The notes under the pieces were generated by a model. It did no database searches. It saw only the letters and a program-made list of their open reading frames with translations, and was not told where the DNA came from. Source: CAYZUC01 sp964481705 (GTDB taxonomy: Bacteria > Bacillota > Clostridia > Lachnospirales > Lachnospiraceae). From it: a stretch of 27,188 nucleotides of DNA. Location of the stretch: the NCBI GenBank assembly GCA_964481705.1, contig CAYZUC010000035.1, forward strand, positions 1-27,188, given 5' to 3'. A program made the translations under genes and the position numbers. Of the stretch, positions 16,918 through 24,074 are shown piece by piece; the first letter of the stretch is position 1, and every line of letters begins with the position of its first letter.

Positions 16918-18011
16918 TCCTCGATTTCAAAGTCCTGCGGCGGTTGTGGTGATTGCAATGCCTGTTTCACTAGTATTGGGAGTTCTTCCATATGATGAAT
17001 GTCATAGGTGATGACTCCTTTTTTGATGCATGCATCCTCACAGACACGATCCGAAAAGACTATCGCCCCCTGTAAACGTGCATTAATAACACCTTCCGAA
17101 AGGTCTGTGGATTTATGGGATTGATTATGAAGTACCACCTTGGAATTCCCCATAATCTTAAGCATTTCTTCATAGGGCAGTCCGTTTTCTCCAAGTATCT
17201 GCGGCATTCTGCCTTCTGTACCCTTGTACGTATCCCATCCTTTTCCGCTTACGGTAACACAAATCCCTGCATCCAATAGGGTTCTTACGCATAAATCAGC
17301 AAAATACATTTTCAGATATTTTGTGACAATCGATAGCTCTGTCATCATATCGACCATTTCATCGGTGGTGCATTCAAAGGAAATCTGTTTGAGGTAATCG
17401 CAGATGCTATCATAAAAGGAACGTGGCGTTCCCTCCATTACGTCTCGGATAAAACGCTGAATCAGGTTCTGGAATACCGGCGCTTTCTCCTCTATCTGCA
17501 CATAAATATCTTCCGGTCTTTCATAGGTAACTGGGAAATAAACATCAATAGCACGCTCCTCCCATTTACGGCTCTCCCGATAAAAGCCACAGGACGGAAG
17601 TGTCTCAATATTAGGGAAATGGCGAAAGGTATCTGCAATATATCTGCGGTTATAATCATTTTCTATGTAAAAAAACATACTGAAATTCAATCGTTGATTT
17701 AAAAAATGAGAGAAATACCACGCATCCTTGGTAATCAGATGAATCATCGGACAGAAAACGCGATTGTAAAAGCACTCATCCTCCATCAGGCGACGTTCAA
17801 AGCCCGTCAGATCCATGGTTAAAAGCAAATCATAATTACCCTTTTCCACGGTGTCCATCAGAATATCGATTGTACGATCGTTCTCGATACGATACACCAA
17901 GGGGATAATCTCAACATGATGATGCTCCTGCTCGAGAACCACTTTCATCTCACGAAACAGAAACTCCTGAATATTATATGGTGAATCGTTCTGAATCAAT
18001 CCGATTTTCAT
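16866..18011 (-). CDS. Second CgeB/GT-B-like protein, probable glycosyltransferase
   Basis: A 381-residue soluble protein with a GT-B-like layout. The start MKIGLIQNDSPYN and the Rossmann-like strands of the N-terminal half (DLLLTMDLTGFE, PMIHLITKDAWYF) resemble DUF3880-type domains; the C-terminal half has GICVTVSGKGWD, the segment MGNSKVVLHNQSHKSTDLSEGV and NARLQGAIVFSD, equivalent to the acceptor/donor region of CgeB proteins. Similarity is weaker than for its convergent neighbour, so activity is less certain. AGGAGG precedes the ATG directly after the metK terminator, leaving no room for a separate promoter. Its 3' end overlaps the neighbour by 52 bp on the opposite strand. Confidence 0.72.
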   Translation of the reverse strand: MKIGLIQNDSPYNIQEFLFREMKVVLEQEHHHVEIIPLVYRIENDRTIDILMDTVEKGNYDLLLTMDLTGFERRLMEDECFYNRVFCPMIHLITKDAWYFSHFLNQRLNFSMFFYIENDYNRRYIADTFRHFPNIETLPSCGFYRESRKWEERAIDVYFPVTYERPEDIYVQIEEKAPVFQNLIQRFIRDVMEGTPRSFYDSICDYLKQISFECTTDEMVDMMTELSIVTKYLKMYFADLCVRTLLDAGICVTVSGKGWDTYKGTEGRMPQILGENGLPYEEMLKIMGNSKVVLHNQSHKSTDLSEGVINARLQGAIVFSDRVCEDACIKKGVITYDIHHMEELPILVKQALQSPQPPQDFEIEDYSLRPIIENMVSNCFS

Positions 18012-18028
18012 ACACTCCTCCTAAAAAA

Positions 18029-18053
18029 GCCTCCCGAAGCAAATTCGGGAGGC
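18029..18053 (-). terminator. Strong terminator of metK, abutting the next gene's ribosome site
   Basis: GCCTCCCGAA pairs perfectly with TTCGGGAGGC around a five-base loop and is followed by TTTTTT on the minus strand. The AGGAGG of the downstream glycosyltransferase-like gene begins immediately after the T run. Confidence 0.92.
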
Positions 18054-18073
18054 CATTCTCTCACTTTAACAGA

Positions 18074-19261
18074 TTAAAGATATTTTTTTAAATCATCTAC
18101 CTTGTCAAGCTTCTCCCAAGGTAAGTTTAAATCATTACGTCCAAAATGTCCATAAGCAGCCGTCTGTTTGTAAATCGGTCTTCTCAAATCCAGCATCTTG
18201 ATGATTCCTGCCGGACGAAGGTCAAAGTTCTCACGAATAATCTCAACAAGACGATTGTCGCTTACTTTTCCTGTTCCATTGGTGTCTACCATAACAGAAG
18301 TAGGCTGTGCAACACCGATTGCATAAGACAACTGAACCTCACAACGATCTGCAAGACCAGCTGCTACTACATTCTTTGCCACATAGCGAGCTGCATACGC
18401 TGCAGAACGGTCAACCTTGGTGCAATCCTTTCCAGAGAAAGCTCCGCCACCATGACGAGCGTATCCGCCGTAGGTATCTACGATAATCTTACGTCCGGTA
18501 AGTCCGGAATCTCCATTTGGTCCACCGATAACAAAACGGCCGGTAGGATTGATGAAGTATTTTGTGTTCTCATCAACGAGATCCTGAGGAACCACCGTAT
18601 CAATAACATACTTACGAACATCCTTATGAATCTGTTCCTGTGTAATCTCTGCTGCATGCTGAGAGGAAATTACAACTGCATTGATATGAATTGGCTTGCC
18701 ATTCTCGTCGTATTCTACGGTTACCTGAGATTTGCCATCGGGACGGAGATAAGGCAATGTGCCATTCTTACGAACCTCTGTCAGCTTCTTGGTCAGCTTA
18801 TGAGCCAGTGCAATAGGATAAGGCATATACTCTTCTGTCTCGTTGGTCGCATAGCCAAACATCATACCTTGATCTCCTGCACCGATTGCTTCGATATCAG
18901 AATCAGACATGGTATGCTCTTTTTTCTCAAGTGCCTCGTTAACGCCCATAGCGATATCAGCTGACTGCTCATCAAGAGCTACGATAACACCGCAGGTATT
19001 TGCATCAAAACCCTTTTCGGAAGCATCGTATCCGATCTCACGAATTGTATCACGTACTACCTTCTGGATATCAACATATCCTGTCGTAGTAACCTCACCC
19101 ATAACCAGGACCAGACCGGTGGTAATGGCTGTCTCACATGCTACACGGCTGTTGGGATCCTGTTCCATCAACGCATCCAAAACCGCATCTGAAATGTTAT
19201 CACAGATTTTGTCAGGATGGCCTTCGGTAACAGATTCTGAAGTAAATAATCTTTTTTCCAT
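18074..19261 (-). CDS. metK: S-adenosylmethionine synthetase
   Basis: This enzyme makes SAM from methionine and ATP. The 395-residue protein has SVTEGHPDKICDNISDAVLD near the N-terminus, the GAGDQGMMFGYA loop, NPTGRFVIGGPNGDSGLTGRK, and GGGAFSGKDCTKVDRSAAY, all conserved with their metal and phosphate ligands. Length is normal. AAGGAGG lies before the ATG. Expression is controlled by an upstream SAM-I riboswitch with transcription attenuation, which closes a feedback loop on its own product. A strong terminator ends the gene. Confidence 0.98.
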   Translation of the reverse strand: MEKRLFTSESVTEGHPDKICDNISDAVLDALMEQDPNSRVACETAITTGLVLVMGEVTTTGYVDIQKVVRDTIREIGYDASEKGFDANTCGVIVALDEQSADIAMGVNEALEKKEHTMSDSDIEAIGAGDQGMMFGYATNETEEYMPYPIALAHKLTKKLTEVRKNGTLPYLRPDGKSQVTVEYDENGKPIHINAVVISSQHAAEITQEQIHKDVRKYVIDTVVPQDLVDENTKYFINPTGRFVIGGPNGDSGLTGRKIIVDTYGGYARHGGGAFSGKDCTKVDRSAAYAARYVAKNVVAAGLADRCEVQLSYAIGVAQPTSVMVDTNGTGKVSDNRLVEIIRENFDLRPAGIIKMLDLRRPIYKQTAAYGHFGRNDLNLPWEKLDKVDDLKKYL

Positions 19262-19285
19262 CTTTCTTCCTCCTTAGATTAAAAA

Positions 19286-19304
19286 AATCCGCTAAAAGCG
19301 GATT
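19286..19304 (-). terminator. Attenuator terminator of the metK SAM riboswitch
   Basis: AATCCGCT pairs with AGCGGATT around a three-base loop, followed by a T run on the minus strand, 24 bp before the metK ATG. Its 5' arm is also the partner of the antiterminator (see findings). Confidence 0.92.
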
Positions 19305-19326
19305 CGACAATTTTGATAATCAAATC

Positions 19327-19426
19327 CTCTTATTGTTCGATCATTCGCTCAGGTTGGCACCTTCCGCATCACCGGGGTTGCCGTGGCTTCACAGGTCCTC
19401 TGTACCTCCACCACTCTGAATAAGAG
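19327..19426 (-). ncRNA. SAM-I (S-box) riboswitch aptamer upstream of metK
   Basis: Read on the minus strand, P1 is CTCTTATT paired with AATAAGAG at the two ends (19419-19426 and 19327-19334). Inside lie the S-box signatures GGTGGAGG, a conserved GAAGCCACGGCAACC-type core and AAGGTGCCAACC. All helices are in the expected order. High SAM stabilises P1, frees the terminator and switches metK off; low SAM lets the antiterminator form. The class and mechanism are established; the pairings were read directly. Confidence 0.96.
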
Positions 19427-19473
19427 AATGCCTTCTTCAAGGCGCACAATATGGAATTTTCATATCTAGGTGT

Positions 19474-19502
19474 AGGATACTATGAAAAGTCATATTCGTC
19501 AA
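19474..19502 (-). promoter_or_regulatory. Probable promoter of the metK leader
   Basis: On the minus strand TTGACG (19497-19502), a 17-bp spacer and TATCCT (19474-19479). The -35 overlaps the stop codon of the histidine kinase gene. Confidence 0.6.
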
Positions 19503-21313
19503 GTATTAAGTTTTACCATTTCCTGGGGCAGATAATGCTGAATCAGGCTCTCATATTTCCTGGAGTTGATTGGCTTGGAAAGAAAATCGTCAAATCCTGC
19601 TTCCAGATAGAATTCCCTTGCGCCTGCAACGGCATTTGCAGTCAGCGCAATGACAACTGCTTTTTCGCAGCAATGCTTCATCTGTTTCATTTTTGCCAGG
19701 GCTTCCATTCCATCCATTTCGGGCATCAGATGATCCAGGAAGATAATATCATATTTTGTCTTTGTAATCATGTCTAAGAACATAGCTCCGCTTTCGGCGA
19801 GGTCTACCTGCATTTCGGTATTTTTCAGCAGGGCTTTTGCCAAAACACGGTTTGTTCTATTGTCATCTACAATCAAAATACGGGCATCAGGCGCCGTAAA
19901 GGTCGTCTGGTACTTCTGATTAATCGTTTCTGTTCTGCGATAGGAGGAGCCAAACCTTCCGATTTCGATATTATTTTCCTTGATTTGGGGAATATGTACG
20001 GTAAAACAGGAGCCTTCTCCATACTTGCTCTGAACCTCAAGTCTTCCTCCCATTAAATCCAGAAGCTTTACCACAATACTCATACCGAGTCCTGTACCCT
20101 CGATACTTCTATTTTTGTCCTCTTCAATTCGTTCAAATTCTGCAGTCAGCTTTTCGAGATCCTCTTGTTTAATACCTATTCCAGTATCTCGAACTGCAAT
20201 AATCAGTTCCACTTGATTCTCTGTCAGATCACAGAAATTGACCTCGAGAGCTACAGAGCCTGTCTTCGTATACTTCTCTGCATTGCTCAACAGATTCAGC
20301 AATATCTGGCGCACACGAACCTCATCACCATATAAGCACATAGGGGTATGTTCATTGATGGATACATCAAATTCCAAACCCTTATCACGAATTCTCATAT
20401 AAATAGAATTGATCAAGTCATGTAAGGTAGATGCCAGCTGGTATGAGCATGGAATAATCTCCATCTTTCCGGCCTCAATCTTGGAAAAATCGAGAATATC
20501 ATTAATCAGGGAGAGCAGCATATTACCGGAAGCCTTGATATCACTCGCATAGGTTCGAATATTCGTATCCTGAGCTTCACGCAGAATCAGCTCATCCATT
20601 CCAAGTACTGTATTAATCGGTGTTCGAATCTCATGTGACATGCGCGCAAGAAAGGCACCCTTTGCAGCATTTGCCTGGTCAGCCTTTTTAACAGCGACCT
20701 CGAGAGCCTGCTCCTTCAGGAACTTTTTATATCCATCGTCAAAACGAGAAATAGATACCAGCACACTGATGATACCAAGCACTACAAGATTACCCCAGAT
20801 ATTATCTCCAAAGCTGTAATGATAATAGTACATGGAAAAACCGGTAATCGTAAGAATACAGGTCAGATTAAGGATTGTAAAGTAGGGAACCGTATAGAAG
20901 CCTCCACTGGCTACCAGCAATCCAAATAACCAAACCATAAAGTTCATGGAACGTCCCTCTGCAACTGAGAAATTCATCGTCATAAGGCCCCAGTAAGGCA
21001 GCAAAGCTGTAATCAGATAGGTTACCGCCTCTAACGGGAACCAGTTTTTTCTGCAATCTCTGCGACAAAATAGACACACGATAATCACAGTAAGTGATAC
21101 GACACCACTGATTCCGTCTGTAATAAAGGTATGTAGCTGTCGGACTGGATTTGAGAAACCGAATACAATATCCTTAAGAACATAGAAAATCGATACTCCC
21201 AGCATAAAAACACTTGCTGTAAGAGCAATCCTAGATTGTCTGTCGACGATAGAAATGCGAAAGTCTCTATATTTCATGATAACGGAGTAAACTCTGCCTG
21301 TTGTCCTGTTCAT
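19499..21313 (-). CDS. Hybrid sensor histidine kinase with C-terminal receiver domain
   Basis: A 604-residue membrane kinase. Residues about 28-190 hold six predicted membrane segments with short loops and no extracellular sensor domain. A short coiled segment leads to HisKA with the phospho-acceptor H227 in ARMSHEIRTPIN, then HATPase_c with LNLLSNAEKYT, VRDTGIGI and GTGLGMS, then a receiver domain (about 476-595) with DDN, phospho-acceptor D527 in FLDHLMPEMDG and K580. It should autophosphorylate and relay to its own receiver; an Hpt partner and final regulator are not seen here. The ATG at 21319 has the ribosome site fused to it, while GGAGG lies six bases before the ATG at 21313, which is preferred. 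It diverges from an HD-GYP gene. Confidence 0.93.
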   Translation of the reverse strand: MNRTTGRVYSVIMKYRDFRISIVDRQSRIALTASVFMLGVSIFYVLKDIVFGFSNPVRQLHTFITDGISGVVSLTVIIVCLFCRRDCRKNWFPLEAVTYLITALLPYWGLMTMNFSVAEGRSMNFMVWLFGLLVASGGFYTVPYFTILNLTCILTITGFSMYYYHYSFGDNIWGNLVVLGIISVLVSISRFDDGYKKFLKEQALEVAVKKADQANAAKGAFLARMSHEIRTPINTVLGMDELILREAQDTNIRTYASDIKASGNMLLSLINDILDFSKIEAGKMEIIPCSYQLASTLHDLINSIYMRIRDKGLEFDVSINEHTPMCLYGDEVRVRQILLNLLSNAEKYTKTGSVALEVNFCDLTENQVELIIAVRDTGIGIKQEDLEKLTAEFERIEEDKNRSIEGTGLGMSIVVKLLDLMGGRLEVQSKYGEGSCFTVHIPQIKENNIEIGRFGSSYRRTETINQKYQTTFTAPDARILIVDDNRTNRVLAKALLKNTEMQVDLAESGAMFLDMITKTKYDIIFLDHLMPEMDGMEALAKMKQMKHCCEKAVVIALTANAVAGAREFYLEAGFDDFLSKPINSRKYESLIQHYLPQEMVKLNT

Positions 21314-21319
21314 ACTCAT

Positions 21320-21324
21320 CCTCC
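21320..21324 (-). promoter_or_regulatory. Ribosome binding site deciding the kinase start
   Basis: GGAGG is followed by ATGAGT and the ATG at 21313. It is also the sequence complementary to the leader hairpin loop at 21377-21383. Confidence 0.65.
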
Positions 21325-21370
21325 ACTTTCCATAAAACGCGCAAAATCATTGAACCCTTCATTAAGAATT

Positions 21371-21389
21371 GACATTGTGGGGGAATGTC
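21371..21389 (-). promoter_or_regulatory. Leader hairpin of the kinase mRNA with a C-rich loop
   Basis: GACATT pairs with AATGTC around the 7-nt loop CCCCCAC, about 20-38 nt into the transcript. The loop can pair with GTGGAGG at the ribosome site (six of seven positions). Confidence 0.45.
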
Positions 21390-21415
21390 GTTATTTTAGT
21401 CGAACGATTAATCAT

Positions 21416-21445
21416 ATTATAAGACATTTGTCTGCTATTTGTCAA
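21416..21445 (-). promoter_or_regulatory. Sigma-A promoter of the hybrid kinase
   Basis: On the minus strand TTGACA (21440-21445), an 18-bp spacer and TATAAT (21416-21421), giving a leader of about 95 nt. Confidence 0.85.
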
Positions 21446-21479
21446 AATTTCTTTCATAAGTCAGGCACTTCAAAATTGA

Positions 21480-21508
21480 TTGACATTAACGTCGCAAATT
21501 CTTATACT
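21480..21508 (+). promoter_or_regulatory. Sigma-A promoter of the HD-GYP gene
   Basis: TTGACA (21480-21485), a 17-bp spacer and TATACT (21503-21508). The leader of about 50 nt can form GGTACCT/AGGTATC (21518-21542), and the ribosome site AGGAG can pair with TCCT just before the ATG. Confidence 0.85.
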
Positions 21509-21564
21509 AATGATGTGGGTACCTATTTTTTCACAAGGTATCGTGTTGCGAAAGGAGTTTTCCT

Positions 21565-22644
21565 ATGCCCAGAATACTGACTCAGGATCTCGTTCCGGGG
21601 ATGATTACTGCTGAGGATGTTTTTACTTATAACAACCAGTTAATCCTTCCAAAAGATTTGGAACTGACCGACAAGACGATAACAAAGCTGGAGTTTTACT
21701 CCATCTTAAGTGTGCGGATTAGAGATGAATCCGCCGAAATGGCCTCTGATTCGCTTGCGAAAGAGGATATTAGTTATTCGGAGAAAATTAAGAGAAGTCC
21801 TGAGTTTTTAGAATTCAAGAATAACTTTACAGAGTCTGTAAAGAATCTAAAATCCTCTGTAAATGATATCATAGAGAGGCGTTCACCTCTTGATACCGGA
21901 GCGCTGCTCATGCAGGCAAATCGATTGTTAGATAACAATCCATCCGGTATTCACATTTTTGATATGCTCCATAATATGCGTATGTATGACGATCCTACAT
22001 ATGCGCATTCTCTCAATGTATCCCTTATCTGTCACGTATTTGGCAACTGGCTGGATATGACGGATACCGAGGTAGAATTGCTTACTCTTTGTGGACTTCT
22101 TCACGATGTTGGCAAGATCAAGATTCCGGAGGAGATTATCGCCAAGCCGGATAAGCTGACCAACGAAGAATTCCGAGTAGTTAAAACACATACCTTGGAG
22201 GGTTATAACATATTAAAGATTTATGATATAAACGATCACGTCAAGAACTCCGCATTGATGCATCATGAACGATGTGACGGAAGCGGTTATCCTCTTGGGC
22301 TTACCGCAGAGCGTATTGACAGCTTTGCTAAGATCGTCGCTATCGCTGATGTGTATGATGCTATGACTTGTGCCAGAGTTTACCGCGGACCGCTTTGTCC
22401 ATTCCAGGTCATCAGTATTTTTGAGAGCGAAGGATTACAGAAATATGATTCCGAGTACATCCTGACTTTCCTGGAATACATCGTCAATACCTATCTGAAT
22501 AACCGTGTACGTCTTAGCAACGGGCTGGAGGGGGACATTGTTCTGATTAACAAGCTTGACCTGTCTCATCCTATGGTTCACTGTGGTAACCACTATATTG
22601 ATTTATCCCATGAACACGGTCTCTATATCGAAGCTATATTATAG
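21565..22644 (+). CDS. HD-GYP domain protein, candidate cyclic-di-GMP phosphodiesterase
   Basis: A 359-residue soluble protein. Residues 1-55 form a small N-terminal beta-rich region (PRILTQDLVPGMITAEDV), 60-125 a helical linker, and about 130-330 the HD-GYP domain: H148, the metal pair H180-D181 in LLHDVGKIKIP, KTH (207-209), and HHERCDGSGYP (233-243), followed by IADVYDAMT. All canonical catalytic residues are present, so hydrolysis of c-di-GMP (or a related cyclic dinucleotide) is expected. A short C-terminal beta segment follows. There is no receiver domain, so it does not look like a direct phosphorylation target. It is divergent from the hybrid kinase and ends in a shared terminator with murA. 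GAAAGGAG precedes the ATG. Confidence 0.92.
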   Translation: MPRILTQDLVPGMITAEDVFTYNNQLILPKDLELTDKTITKLEFYSILSVRIRDESAEMASDSLAKEDISYSEKIKRSPEFLEFKNNFTESVKNLKSSVNDIIERRSPLDTGALLMQANRLLDNNPSGIHIFDMLHNMRMYDDPTYAHSLNVSLICHVFGNWLDMTDTEVELLTLCGLLHDVGKIKIPEEIIAKPDKLTNEEFRVVKTHTLEGYNILKIYDINDHVKNSALMHHERCDGSGYPLGLTAERIDSFAKIVAIADVYDAMTCARVYRGPLCPFQVISIFESEGLQKYDSEYILTFLEYIVNTYLNNRVRLSNGLEGDIVLINKLDLSHPMVHCGNHYIDLSHEHGLYIEAIL

Positions 22645-22666
22645 ATATTGATATATCTAAAAAAAG

Positions 22667-22690
22667 AAAACACGCTCTCAAGCGTGTTTT
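22667..22690. terminator. Bidirectional terminator between the HD-GYP gene and murA
   Basis: AAAACACGCT pairs with AGCGTGTTTT around a four-base loop, flanked by A runs on the left and T runs on the right, so it can end both converging transcripts. Confidence 0.92.
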
Positions 22691-22704
22691 TTGTTGTATT
22701 GAAA

Positions 22705-23997
22705 TCATCCGATTTTCAGTTTAAACTTCTGTATCTCTTTTTCCGTGGATACTCTTTCCATCATCGCACCAAGGCTCTGAAGCTTTTTATCAAAGTCTTC
22801 ATATCCTCTCTCTATGAAATAAATATCATCAACAACAGTAATTCCCTCTGCGGCCAATCCTGCAATCACCAAAGCTGCGCCGGCACGTAAATCCGGAGCG
22901 CTGACACGGGCTCCTGTATATCCGGTAACACCATCAATAATCGCGGTATTTCCTTCTACCTTAATCGTAGCTCCCATTCGTGAAAGCTCGTCCACATATT
23001 TGAATCGATTCTCGAAGATACTCTCAGTGACAATACTGGTGCCCTCTGACAGAGCAAGTGTAACACCGATCTGTGGCTGCATGTCAGTAGGAAATCCTGG
23101 GTAAGGAAGGGTCTTAACGTGTGTATGTCGCAATGATTTGGATGATACGACTCGAACAGCATCATCAAATTCTTCGACTTCACAACCAATCTCAAGCAGC
23201 TTTGCACTGATGGACTCCAAATGCTTTGGTATTACATTTTTTACGGTAACATCACCCTTGGTAATTGCTGCAGCAAACATAAATGTACCAGCTTCTATCT
23301 GATCCGGAATAACGGAATACTCCGACTTATGGAGCTTCTCAACGCCTTTGATACGGATAACGTCAGTACCTGCTCCCTTGATATTCGCTCCCATACTGTT
23401 CAGGAAGTTGGCCACATCAACAACATGTGGTTCCTTTGCAGCGTTCTCAATAATCGTGGTGCCCTCTGCCATAGATGCTGCCATCATAACATTGATCGTA
23501 GCACCAACCGTTACAACATCCAGATAAATATGGCTTCCCAATAATCTGTCTGCCTGTGTCAGAATCAAGCCATGCTCGATTCGAACCTCTGCTCCCAGAG
23601 CTCGAAAGCCCTTGATATGCTGATCAATTGGTCGACTTCCGATATTGCATCCACCGGGTAATACAACCTCTGCTCTCTTATATTTTCCAAGAAGTGCTCC
23701 AAGCAAATAATAAGAAGCTCGAATCTTCTTCATAAAATCGTACTCAATGCTGAGATTTTGAACCATGGAACCATTCACCTTAACCGTGTGTCTGTCCACA
23801 CGCTCAATCATCACGCCTATTCCTTCCATTGCCTGAAGCATGACATTAATATCATTAACATCCGGAAGATTCTCTATTGTAACGGTCTCATCCGTCATAA
23901 TGGAAGCTGCCAGAATAGCAAGCGCTGCATTTTTCGCACCGCCTATCTCGACTTCCCCTACGAGCGGATTACCCCCTTTAATCACATATTGATCCAT
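22705..23997 (-). CDS. murA: UDP-N-acetylglucosamine 1-carboxyvinyltransferase
   Basis: The first committed step of peptidoglycan synthesis: transfer of enolpyruvate from PEP to UDP-GlcNAc. The 430-residue protein has the GGAKNAAL loop (K22, N23), the active-site loop PGGCNIGSRPID with the catalytic C117 (target of fosfomycin), and the paired inside-out alpha-beta domains to the normal C-terminus. GAGGTG lies seven bases before the ATG. Clostridia commonly carry two MurA paralogues; sequence here does not tell which one this is. It has its own promoter after the M23 peptidase gene and shares a terminator with the convergent HD-GYP gene. Confidence 0.96.
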   Translation of the reverse strand: MDQYVIKGGNPLVGEVEIGGAKNAALAILAASIMTDETVTIENLPDVNDINVMLQAMEGIGVMIERVDRHTVKVNGSMVQNLSIEYDFMKKIRASYYLLGALLGKYKRAEVVLPGGCNIGSRPIDQHIKGFRALGAEVRIEHGLILTQADRLLGSHIYLDVVTVGATINVMMAASMAEGTTIIENAAKEPHVVDVANFLNSMGANIKGAGTDVIRIKGVEKLHKSEYSVIPDQIEAGTFMFAAAITKGDVTVKNVIPKHLESISAKLLEIGCEVEEFDDAVRVVSSKSLRHTHVKTLPYPGFPTDMQPQIGVTLALSEGTSIVTESIFENRFKYVDELSRMGATIKVEGNTAIIDGVTGYTGARVSAPDLRAGAALVIAGLAAEGITVVDDIYFIERGYEDFDKKLQSLGAMMERVSTEKEIQKFKLKIG

Positions 23998-24042
23998 TCA
24001 TTACACCTCATAAACCGAAACGGTTTTTTCGCACATAGCATC

Positions 24043-24070
24043 ATTATAGCACAGAAACTCGATTTGTAAA
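24043..24070 (-). promoter_or_regulatory. Promoter of murA with extended -10
   Basis: On the minus strand TTTACA (24065-24070), a 16-bp spacer ending in TGC and TATAAT (24043-24048). The leader then forms a small AACCG/CGGTT hairpin ahead of the ribosome site. Confidence 0.8.
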
Positions 24071-24074
24071 TAAA

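Noticed and set aside
18146..18964. Long plus-strand open frame opposite metK
   Set aside because: It is fully antisense to a highly conserved gene, and its composition reflects the codon bias of metK.
21509..21564. Cyclic-di-GMP riboswitch in the HD-GYP leader
   Set aside because: The leader is only about 50 nt and lacks the conserved core; only a small hairpin is seen.
24015..24035. AACCG/CGGTT with a T run as a plus-strand terminator
   Set aside because: No plus-strand gene reads into it; it lies in the murA leader, where the minus-strand copy lacks a T run.
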